NCBI GenBank assembly: GCA_034440635.1
Contig: JAOTON010001685.1
Location: 492,001-556,000, forward strand
Direction of reading: 5' to 3'
Source: Lepas anatifera
Lineage: Eukaryota; Arthropoda; Thecostraca; Lepadidae
Length of the DNA: 64,000 nt
Position numbers and translations under genes: made by a program. Below the pieces are notes generated by a model that saw only the letters and a list, made by a program, of their open reading frames with translations, searched no databases and was not told the DNA's origin. This document shows, in pieces, positions 40,734 to 50,433 of the stretch (positions are counted from its first letter, which is position 1; each line of letters starts with the position of its first letter).

Positions 40734-40881
40734 CAGTGATGGCGGAACGTTCGAATTAAGGGGGCACCATGGGTTTTCAATCAATTTATGTCCAGTCAAC
40801 GCCACAGAGTTAGTGTTAAAATGTATTATTTATGGGGGAACCGTGCCTCGGTGACCCCCTCCCCCAGTTCCGCCGCCAGTG
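40734..40881. mobile_element. Short hAT-like MITE, 148 bp, decayed
   Basis: Left end CAGTGATGGCGGAACGTTCG; right end reverse complement CACTGGCGGCGGAACTGGGG. The flanking octamers CTCCAAAC and TCCCAAAC are a possible, diverged target duplication. It lies 68 bp beyond the target duplication of the MITE at 40381. Confidence 0.6.
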
Positions 40882-42357
40882 TCCCAAACTACCGTTTGAA
40901 AATGGAAAGAATGCTCAAGGATGCGTTGTACGTGGAACTGCCTGATGATACTGCTCACACGTCACAAGTGAACTATCAGGTGAAACTAAAACGCACCTCG
41001 AGCTTCGCCGTCTTCTCATCAGCAAAAAACACTGCGTTTCTCACGCTTGGGGGAGGGGGGTCAGGGTGACCTGGTGGCTTCATTGACGCATCCACACCGA
41101 AATCACATAGATAAACGTAAGTTTGATTTACACGGCGATAAACCGCCTTCCGTGTCCAATCAGGCCCGGTTAAAATGTTCCTTAAGCACCCATGCCAGTA
41201 CTCCCAATAATTGGGCAAGTCTGTTTATTGGGATTGGCCCTAATACAATGGTGTCGGCTAAGTTGAGCGCTACATATGATGCTGGCACACATACAAAATA
41301 CTAAAGTGTCGATTCGATAAAGCATTTATTTAAGGTACAAACGTCGAAGGAACGGGAGAAAGGTGAACAGTAGCTATAAGCTTGCGGTTCCGAAATTGAA
41401 AACTCTCACAAGCTGCACCCTGGTTAAATTAATTATCAAAGTAAACGCTTCAGTGGTATACAACACCACCTCTCGTAGTCTTTCTAGACTAGTGCGAACA
41501 GTAGCGGCGTGGCCTCACCTGCCTGGCTGGTGGTGGAGTAGGGTCCCCCTATCGACGCCGCCGCGGCAGCCGTCGCGTGGCCTACGCCGCGTCGCGTCTC
41601 AGGCCCGGTGTGGACGGCACACTGTCCACAAACACACGTCCCTAACACACCGCTCCGTACCGCAGGCACCCGCTCAGAGTCTCACTGGCTGCACAGCTGT
41701 CTACGTTTTGATATACTGGTAGGCTTATACTTGGCTTTTTCTCCGTGCGAAGAAATTATCGAGACTACCGATTTTTTCTTTCTTCGGGTATGGGCGCTGT
41801 GGAGTAAATCGCCCTCTCGGGTGCTTCCTCACTGCACGTGTGTTCAAGACTCGGACACCAGCTTCAAGTGTCCGAGGCTTGAGTCTGATCACTTCAGATG
41901 GTGCAACAACCGTTAGAAGAACGCTGCTCTGTGTTGCAGCCTTCTATCCTACTTCTCTCGCTCTGTGCAACATCACCGCGCTCTGAAAGACTGAGCCGCG
42001 GAGTGGTTTCACTACGCGCGGGTATACACCGCTCACCGTCCCAGCGCTCCGACCGGAGACTCTTCCCACACTGACTGGCGCCGCTGCTGGCAGCAGGCGG
42101 CAGGCTCGGGCCGGCCACTACATTCTCCGGTGTAGTGCGCAGGCGTCAGACCGCGCTGGCCCAAATCGCACGCTGGCCCGTCACCTACCGAGTCTCTCTA
42201 AGTTTTGTGTTCAAGAGTAACAAGTCAAATATGATTTCTTCTTGCTTCATTTATAGGAGAGAGTACCTTACTTCGAATTAGTAACATCTTCACCCGTATA
42301 ATCACAGTTAATTTGCAGGAATATGTAGGCATTCTCGCGTGTGCAAATTGTTACTTG

Positions 42358-42665
42358 AGCCCTGTTCCAGCTGTCAGCACAGTTTTGTCAGCAGGACCTC
42401 TAACCTCTCCCCAAGAGAAGTAACATCAGCGCCATAATCGCCTCTTGTTTGTGCTAAGCAAAGGGAACTTAAACCTTTAAACCATTAACAAATATTAGGC
42501 TGCACTTCGTGCACTTACGGTTTTTCATCAGCACAAACAGCAGGCCGTCAGCCCGTAAAACCTCTAGAACTAGTTCCCGGGGAGAGGCTACAATCCTGTG
42601 ACGTAGGCGCAACGCGGCCCGCTGATTGGTGCTGACAAAACTGTGCTGACAGCTGGAACAGGGCT
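42358..42665. mobile_element. MITE with perfect 37-bp terminal inverted repeats
   Basis: The left arm 42358-42394 starts AGCCCTGTTCCAGCTGTCAG and continues to TTTGTCAGCA; its exact reverse complement is at 42629-42665. Inside are subterminal inverted segments CCTCTCCCC and GGGGAGAGG. The 308-bp interior has no coding frame. Perfect arms imply recent activity. No clear target duplication was identified. Confidence 0.88.
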
Positions 42666-44431
42666 ATTGTATTTTGGTTGCTGCGAGGAGATACAGGAGA
42701 AAAACTCAGGCCAAGGCAGTCCATGGGCACCCTGGAACCCCCAGCCGTGCTCACTCCATTCGCCCCAGATGTTCTAGTTTTAGTTCAAACGTTTCAGCGC
42801 CCAGACCCGGTACTGTTTCCGGGCGGGACCTTACCGGAAACATCTGTGTCTGTGCTGGGAGTTTGGTGGAACCGCAGGATATCGAATGGAGCTAGTTGAT
42901 GCAGAGATCACATCTACCCATGTTCGCTATAGTCAGAACAATAGGTAGGTTAATTTTTACATTTCAAAAGCTCGTCGAAAATGCGCTCTAAGACTCTCGA
43001 GCATTTCAATGCTTCTAAATCAAATTTGGCAAAAATTCTCCTGTCATGAGCAGGCAGTTTTCCATCAGGTAGTTTATGTTTGGGTGTCCAGGCCCAAATC
43101 TTCGGACCCAGACCGTTGTCGATATCCTCAGCGCTCTAGCTTCAATGGTCAAGCTACAGCGTGGTTACCAAGCCGCCCCATTCCTGCTCTGGCCAATAGC
43201 TGACCGGAGCCAAATCAAGGCTCGCTGAAGTGCTGACCATCGTTGTCTTCTCCAGGCTTGGATGTAGGAATTCGTCAAGGGTGGGGGCCATTGATGGACC
43301 CAGGACAATTTTTTTGCTTGGGGTTTTACGACTCTCCAACTGCAAAGTTATATGGCACCGGAGGCAGGACAGTACGTAAGGTAGGCTTAAGCTACAGCAG
43401 GGTGCCAAATCCTGTCTCTGGGTAGGCTCGATCCCACCAGCATCACTGCAGAAGTTCATGTGATCGAGCCGGACGCACGGGCTGCAAAACAATCCTTTAC
43501 GAGATTTTAAAAGAGAATTGCAGAGATATGCGTTATTTTTGCTGTGCTAACATCGGCCAAAATAAACTTTACTTTACGCTTAGTGGCACCTAGTTTAGTC
43601 CTCTGGAACGCCCGAGGCTCACCTAGGGGCTGTGGTAGGGGAACGGCCCCGCGCCACCCCCTGTATCAGCGCCTGTATTTGCTATCCGCTATTCGAGTTG
43701 CCGATACTGCCCTCTCAACGGGTTTATGGACATCCTCTTATAGAATTTTGTCATCTTCACTTCCCGCCTCTCTGGACTTTGACTAGGTCCAAATGCTGCT
43801 CGTATAAGTCTACTGGGGTCAGATGCTAATCATTCTGTGAGCTTGGCAGCTTCAATACCACCCCCATACAAGCATGAACCCTGCACGTACATTATTGAAT
43901 GCTTTTACATTTTTACCTGTTCTAATTTCTTAATGTCTTCTGTTTACACTGTTATATACTTTGCGTGAATACTGAGCTGCATATTGCGAATGTTACTCTT
44001 CAATTCCGTTGTTTTATCGCTTGACTCGAGGTGTGAAAAGGCTGGGCGACGTATGAATATATATCGCGTTGTCTAATAAATAAATATTTAAATAAATATA
44101 AGCTTCTAAACTAAGAAAAAACATTTGCATAACATTCCTTAGCTTAGGCAGATTCGTTAGCAGATCTTTGCTCCATTTTCAATAGTTTTTGGCTAAATTT
44201 TTTTTTGGATAAAGCATTATTATTTTTACTTCAGCAAGGTTCGTAAAATGCTTTGCTGTCCTTCCAAAATCAGCGACAGGTTTGTGAAATTGATCTGAAA
44301 TAATCCAAAATATTCGTGTTTGTGATTAAGCACTGTTTAAAACAGGTGCATACAACCGAAACTACGCCAAATATTTACAAAAACATCTTGCTTGGCTCGA
44401 AATAAATATAAAGTATACCTCTTTTTGGAAA
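42666..44431. other. No gene recognised
   Basis: Mixed-composition DNA to 43850, then AT-rich with AAATAAATATTTAAATAAAT near 44085. No supported feature. Confidence 0.5.
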
Positions 44432-44640
44432 GCGGTAGCACGGTGGTGTAATGGTTAGTACGCTTGCTTTCCACGCGGCCGACTCGGGTTCAAAGCCCAG
44501 CGGATTCCCTGAATAAGGAGCAAGCTGGCTCCCGAGAAACCCTTTCAACAGGTAAAGAGTTGATGATGTCATATGTCCCTGACAGTTGGTGCGTGGTTAA
44601 AACCAAAAATAAAAAATTAGCCGGTGGCGCACACTCCTCT
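44432..44640 (+). mobile_element. tRNA-derived SINE, plus orientation
   Basis: Head: GGTGGTGTAATGGTTAGTAC (A box TAATGGTTAG) and GGGTTCAAAGCCC (B box). Body: CCTGAATAAGGAGCAAG, AACCCTTTCAACAGG and CCCTGACAGTTGGTGCGTGG ending in TTAAAACCAAAAATAAAAAA. It shares the body with the SINE at 56.3 kb. The tRNA part is not an intact tRNA gene. Confidence 0.8.
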
Positions 44641-45964
44641 CGGCTATTGAAATATGTCCTATTCTGAAGTTGTTGTTCACTTCCAGGAGTCGAGCCTGGC
44701 GATTAGACGCGTCCAATACGACAGTCCATGAAATTTTGACTGGAAAGTTGAATGCTCCCATCTAATTTTTTCCATTACACATCCCAGGCAGGAATTGAGA
44801 GTATCAGTAAATCATTTGTTTCATGTTCAATTTGCAGGGATTGAAACCGTAAAAAATGGGATGTTTTGTTGAGCTGCGACGAACACAAACACTTTTTTCT
44901 CTTCCTGCCTCAATCTAACCTTTTCGCGATTCTCCATCTGTTTTTAAATGCTGTTTTTAAATGTTGTTAAAGTCAAAAAGTATGTTAAACATCTGACGAT
45001 TTAGGCATTTTTCGTGCTATGTACTTGCATGCTGGACCAATGTACGATTTGTGATGAACTATAATTGGGTGGGACATGATAAGCACTTGTTTATCAGCGA
45101 CCTATGGATAGATACATGAATATAAATGACTACATAAATAACTTCTAGCTATTTAAGAACTGAAAATAAAATAAATGACCGCTTGAAATATACGTAATAA
45201 ATTAATATATAAAACAGATAGTTATTATAGTTATAGCTATACTAATAGGAATGGACCACGTCAGAGGGCTTCTTGCATTGCTGCATTGTAGTGAATGATC
45301 ATTCGAGAGAAAAATATAAATGATTGTGCTTCCTTTCGTATATCGAGCTGAGCAGGATTTGGGACATCTAGGACACACAGATTGGGAATAATCGAGTTTT
45401 TGTTTGCAGATATCTGATGGGAGGTCGAGTATTTCCGCAGCCGCTGTATCATTGTAGATAGTCAATGCCAGACGTGTGACTGTACTTTCGTACCTTGTGT
45501 CGTAGGTACCGTGTGCTGTATTCTTGATTAAACAATTGAACGGACAAATAACTGTAAAAAGGAACCGTGCACCAACAAAAGAAACGTCAGGAAATGTGGC
45601 GGCCATCCTGCACTGGTTTTGAAAGAATTTAGATGTGGATGACTGCCAAACGTTTTAATTCATTAGTTTTGTAGTTTTCATGGACTACATCTATCTTTGC
45701 TGCCCACACCCTTTTTGGTGAGTAATATGAGTGATGTCATGTAACTTACGTGTGTATATGCAGTGATGTTGAGTGACACCGTTACATATACTGTCACGCA
45801 TAACCAGAGGAGCAGAAACTATGCTGGCTGTCACAAACTTAACGTGACGTATGCCTGCTCTGTCACATATATTTTTTCTTCTTCAAACCTTCCTTTTATC
45901 CGCCAAACAAAAGGGATAAATATGAAAAACTTCCTGGGTCGTACACGTAATATTACGGCTCTGG
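44641..45964. other. No gene recognised; one 134-codon minus frame
   Basis: 45202-45606 on the minus strand starts with Met and contains VCPRCPKSCSARY and a hydrophobic C-terminus. A link to degenerin/ENaC channels was considered but the spacing to the membrane segment is wrong. Confidence 0.3.
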
Positions 45965-46300
45965 GTGTAAATGTGCAACCTGAGCGCGCCCCTGCCGTGG
46001 GGTGTGGCACTGACCTGAGTGCGCGGTGCAATACAGTCTGGTCTCGGCCGTCCGCTTGTGAGGCTGTCAGATCGCCATTGCCAGTTGGATGTATGTGACA
46101 TGTTGTTTGGCCAACGCAAATGCTGTTGCAATTCTCCTATGTACGAAAGCTCAACATATGCGAGGATGTTCTCGTAAATTTGAAGAGGTCAGAGGGGACA
46201 GTGTAAATGTGCGACCTGAGCGCGCCCCTGCCGTGGGGTGTCGCACTGACCTGAGCGCGCGGTGCAATACAGTCTGGTCTCGGCCGTCCGCGTGTGAGGA
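45965..46300. repeat. Two 100-bp direct repeats, 236 bp apart
   Basis: Copies at 45965-46064 and 46200-46300 share GAGCGCGCCCCTGCCGTGGG and GCAATACAGTCTGGTCTCGG at about 93-95% identity. Confidence 0.9.
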
Positions 46301-46790
46301 TGTCTGTTACACTGGGCCAAAAGGTACAGAGGTAGGTACTGAAGCTCTCATACCCAGGGCTGGGGATCTCTTCTCAATCCAGGAGGAGGAGGGGGTCTGG
46401 TAAGTTGGCACGGCAATGCAAGCCCTACAACAAGTTTATGGGAGACCCAAAAACCCGGGGGGTGCGACCCCCCAGGATCTTCAGCCATGCTCATACCATA
46501 GGAAGATCCAGCGTGGGGAAAACTTATTTAACTCCATGCAATTTGGATTCCTTTAGTGTGCTGTCTACCTGGCTTCACATGCTCTTGGTCAGCAGGCTCA
46601 GCGCTATCGTATCTACACTCAATTTCAACGTTTTTCTTGCCGCTGTTGCGTAGTTAATGTAGATATGCTGCCCGGCTTTTTGTTTTTTTCCAGGCTTACT
46701 GAAAGCTAAATGCAGGGTAATAGGGCTAAATTAAGATACTAGACTTTAAATGTCACTCTGGAAATAATGAAGGATTAGGCAGAGAAGTGT

Positions 46791-47567
46791 TTAAAGGGAG
46801 ATATGTGAAAAATGTATTGTGGTTTCTTGATATTTGAAAAATCTTGATTGACGAGACTGTCAATTATTTTTGTATCTTTGGCAAAAGTTTTGGAGACCAC
46901 TCAACTATTATTGAAATCTGGTAACAATACCAGTAAAAGTGAGCCTGCTCTTCATCTCTAAGCTTTCAAAAACTATTTAAAGTCTTAAAGCAATTGTTTT
47001 TGTAATACAAATATCTGTTTGTCTGTATTTGTATTTGAATTAATTTTACATAACCTATAAAAACTACAAAAAGAATCATTTTGCCCGGCAAATGGAGCAT
47101 AAAATGATTACTCAAGTCTTCAATCGTTTCGTACCTCAGGTCTTCAGTCTTTTGCTACAAAATTCCCGGGATGACGAAACTTTTGCGTCAGATAGGTCAC
47201 GTGACCCAGTTATGAGAATGACTGGAGTTCTGACTGGTCAATTGTGATTTCTTTGAAGTCCTATATTTCTGTTTCAAGGGTTTTGGAATGGGTTTTTCAC
47301 ATTTTTTCTGTGATAGTTCGAGGTTCTACACCATTGTTTAGAACGGAATGACGTATAATTCTTAGAGAAATTGATGATCTTAGCCGAGGCTACGTCATTT
47401 AACCGATTGTGAGAATTCTCGATAAGTCGTCTAGAAATGTTGATTTTGAGAGCGCTTTTAAAGCATTTGGAGACCGAAATCGCAAAAATGAGAATACAAC
47501 TTCTGAAACAACTTTTTGTGACCTTTTGATCTAACCAATAATTTGTTTTTGCGTATCTCCCTTTAAT
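46791..47567. mobile_element. Nonautonomous inverted-repeat element, ends TTAAAGGGAGATA
   Basis: Left end TTTAAAGGGAGATATGTGAA and right end (reverse complement) ATTAAAGGGAGATACGCAAA form an imperfect terminal repeat of about 25 bp. The minus-strand frame 47274-47570 runs out through the right terminus and has no recognisable domain. Confidence 0.55.
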
Positions 47568-47602
47568 CAATTATTTGTATTACTGGTAATTCCTTATGTA
47601 TG

Positions 47603-48030
47603 TTAACCCGCGCCCCACCGGGGATCCAGTGCTACCTTTGCCCCACGGGAGCATCGATGGCCCCTCTAACTCTAAAAATATGGGGGGGGGTTAGCGCAAA
47701 TCTGCGAAGTGCATTGGAAAGCTCGCGTGAATTCAGAATGATTTTACTTGACATTTTTTAAGAGATCAGGTCAATGGTTTGACCTCCAGAGGTCAGTTTA
47801 GGTCAAGATAGGCTATTTCCACTAAAATGTGCAATGCTTAAGCAGCCTGGGCATAGCTCTTATGACATTAGAGCCATTGAGATTTGGTGAAGTACATTTG
47901 ATAGGAAAATGATAGCTTTCTCCGCTATGTGGAACAAATTGACCTCCCGCCAGTAGTTTGACCTCCAGAGGGCACGTTTTGACCTACAGCAATCAGAGGT
48001 CACGAAAAGTTAGAATTTGACCTTGTCATA
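47603..48030. mobile_element. TTAACCC repeat family member with AGGTCA clusters (right end not found)
   Basis: Begins TTAACCCGCGCCCCACCGGG. From 47760 to 48010 it holds GAGATCAGGTCAATG, TTTGACCTCCAGAGGTCAG, TTTAGGTCAAG and more half-sites. Its layout resembles the copies at 22.1 and 57.2 kb. Confidence 0.5.
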
Positions 48031-48802
48031 TATATATCTAATGAAAGCGAGTGATAAGGCATGCAAGTTGACGTGAGCGCCTCCGTGCATAATGTTTTAA
48101 TGGCTTCAATCCTCGCCAAGTGCGGAGTTTTCGAGGCAAAAGGGATGTTTTAAGCGAAAATAGCATTACAAAATTCATGACTACATGTGCCAACCCTTTC
48201 CAGATTGCCCAGACAGTTTTTTCCACGTGGAAGTGGTTATCACCCCGCTTGTGTCGTGTGTGGCGGGGCCCTATATTTGGAGCGTAGCTTACAATGCTGC
48301 CATCTAGCGTCATCTTTTGAGCGTCATCCGTACCATAGTTTATCAGAGTCCCTGTTCATCGAAGTATATTCAACGATTCGGCACCTCAACAACACAACAA
48401 AAACTTGGCCCAAAAATTGAGCGCATCTCGGTGTAAGTAATGTAATAGCTTGCAAAACAACTGAGCTTCTCATACCAATTTACATAGCGTGCAATCAACA
48501 GCGCTAAATCACAGAAGAAAAAACGCAGAGTCTTGCTCATTGATATCGAGCATCTAAGGCCCATTCCCAGTCTTTACCGAACTATTAAAAGAAATCCTGG
48601 TGGATTAATGTTTCGACTCGCGCCAGCTTTCCGTTCGCGACTTCTGCTCGACTCATCCCCATGCATCGATACCGCCTTCCCACGCTATCTGTCATCGAGT
48701 CGTGCGTATTGCACATTCTAATGGATGTGTTGCTTCCAAAGTCAACTTGTCAGAAATATGTTTTTTATTTTTGTACAGCAAAAATGTAACAGCTGGGTTA
48801 GG

Positions 48803-48808
48803 TTTATT
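48803..48808 (-). promoter_or_regulatory. Candidate polyadenylation signal of the ACE-like gene
   Basis: AATAAA on the minus strand; the first one met downstream of the stop at 50251. A 3'UTR ending here would be about 1.45 kb and would include the 46-bp minisatellite. Only the hexamer supports it. Confidence 0.3.
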
Positions 48809-49224
48809 ATTTAGATGATTTCCAAGTCATTCGAATGGTTTATATTGGACACGTGGGAGCCTATTGTGGAAAACTATTTTGCCAATCAGCTGGTTTTGAG
48901 TATTGAGCGCGAGCGGAAATTGCCAGCGAGAATGCTGTGAACGGGCCTTTAACTCAGCACACTATCAAGCCAACCCCATGCTCATAGCAGTATCGTACCT
49001 ACACAGGCACCCGAGCCGATAACAACATGCATAAATTTCTAAACCCTGCACATCTCGCCGGATACAACACTTTCTTCCAGGATAGGAATATATAGACCGG
49101 CCTCTTTGAAGGCAGCATGCACTGTTTGCTCACACCTAGCATGAATTGACTACAGTGACCGGGCTGGTGACACTCGCCTGGGGCGATGCCACTGTCTATT
49201 GTTAGAGCGCTGATGGCCACTGGC

Positions 49225-50262
49225 TGAAGCCTCTCTCACTCCTCCTTGGAGAGTGGTGGTGGCTTCTGGCCGGAGCCTCTCTCACTCCTCCTTGGAGAGT
49301 GGTGGTGGCTTCTGGCCGGAGCCTCCTCCCCTCCTTGGAGTGGTGGTGGCCCTGGCCGGGCCTCCCTCCTCCTTGGAGAGTGGTGATGGCCACTGGCCGA
49401 GCCTCCCTCACTCCTCCTTGGAGAGTGGTGGTGGCCCTGGCCGGAGCCTCTCTCACTCCTCCTTGGAGAGTGGTGATGGCCACTGGCCGAAGCCTCCCTC
49501 ACTCCTCCTTGGAGAGTGGTGGTGGCCCCTGGCCGGAGCCTCTCACTCCTCCTTGGAGAGTGGTGATGGCCACTGGCCGAAGCCTCCCTCACTCCTCCTT
49601 GGGAGTGGTGGTGACCCTTGGCCGGGCCTCTCTCACTCCTCCTTGGAGAGTGGTGTTGACCCTTGGCCGGAGCCTCCTCACTCCTCCTTGGGAGTGGTGG
49701 TGACCCTTGGCCGGGCCTCTCCTCCTCCTTGGAGAGTGGTGATGGCCACTGGCCGAAGCCTCCTCACTCCTCCTTGGAGAGTGGTGGTGACCCTTGGCCG
49801 GGCCTCTCTCACTCCTCCTTGGAGAGTGGTGGTGACCTTGGCCGGGCCTCTCTCTCCTCCTTGGGAGTGGTGGTGACCCTTGGCCGGGCCTCTCTCTCCT
49901 CCTGGAGTGGTGGTGGCCCTGGCTGGGCCTCTCTCACTCCTCCTTGGAGAGTGGTGGTGCCCTGGCCGAGCCTCCCTCACTCCTCCTTGGAGAGTGGTGA
50001 TGGCCACTGGCCGAAGCCTCCCTCACTCCTCCTTGGAGAGTGGTGGTGGCTTCTGGCCGGAGCCTCTCTCACTCCTCCTTGGAGAGTGGTGGTGGCTTCT
50101 GGCCGGAGCCTCTCTCACTCCTCCTTGGAGAGTGGTGGTGGCTTCTGGCCGGAGCCTCTCTCACTCCTCCTTGGAGAGTGGTGGTGACCCTTGGCCGGGC
50201 CTCTCTCACTCCTCCTTGGAGAGTGGTGGTGGCCCCTGGCCGGGCCTCTCTCACTCCTCCTT
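49225..50262 (-). repeat. 46-bp minisatellite (about 22 copies) beginning at the stop codon of the ACE-like gene
   Basis: On the plus strand the core is CACTCCTCCTTGGAGAGTGG followed by a variable GGCCACTGGCC-like part. Copies vary by small indels (about 44-47 bp). On the gene strand every full unit contains AAGGAGGAGTGA, identical to the last two Glu codons and stop of the ACE-like protein with the preceding Lys codon. The array therefore looks seeded from the coding end. The frames open across it encode only repeat peptides. Confidence 0.95.
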
Positions 50263-50433
50263 ACTGCGTCGGATACGCACAACGAAGTAGGCCACTAGCA
50301 CGATGAGCACAAACACGCCAAGCACCACACCCACCACGATGGGCACTGTGTTGTCGTCGTCGCCATCTTCATCCCAGTAGTCGCCTAGGTTGGATTTCCA
50401 GCCCGACTCCAGATTATTGCTTTCGATCACGCT
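50251..50433 (-). CDS. Terminal exon: acidic stalk, transmembrane helix, short basic tail, stop
   Basis: Acceptor GACTGCAACAG before AGCGTG, phase 0. Sixty residues then TGA. Residues 1-28 form an extracellular stalk with an acidic run (GDYWDEDGDDDN). Residues about 30-52 are a clean hydrophobic helix (PIVVGVVLGVFVLIVLVAYF). The tail is VVRIRRSKEE, positive-inside as in a type I protein. Soluble insect Ance lacks such an anchor; mammalian ACE has one. CGCA/GTAAGG inside the tail is also a good donor consensus, so the tail may be spliced to a different end in some transcripts. The 46-bp minisatellite starts at the stop codon. Confidence 0.85.
   Translation of the reverse strand, partial: SVIESNNLESGWKSNLGDYWDEDGDDDNTVPIVVGVVLGVFVLIVLVAYFVVRIRRSKEE

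Noticed and set aside
44440..44500. Functional tRNA gene
   Set aside because: A- and B-box-like words are present but no full cloverleaf; a SINE body follows directly.
45202..45606. Degenerin/ENaC-like fragment (CPRCPKSCSARY followed by a hydrophobic segment)
   Set aside because: In that family about 60 residues separate the Cys-rich loop from the membrane helix; here the gap is about half that and no other family block is present.
49253..50306. Open frames of 134-207 codons with WWW/PPWRVV repeats
   Set aside because: Translations of the 46-bp minisatellite; no start context or homology.
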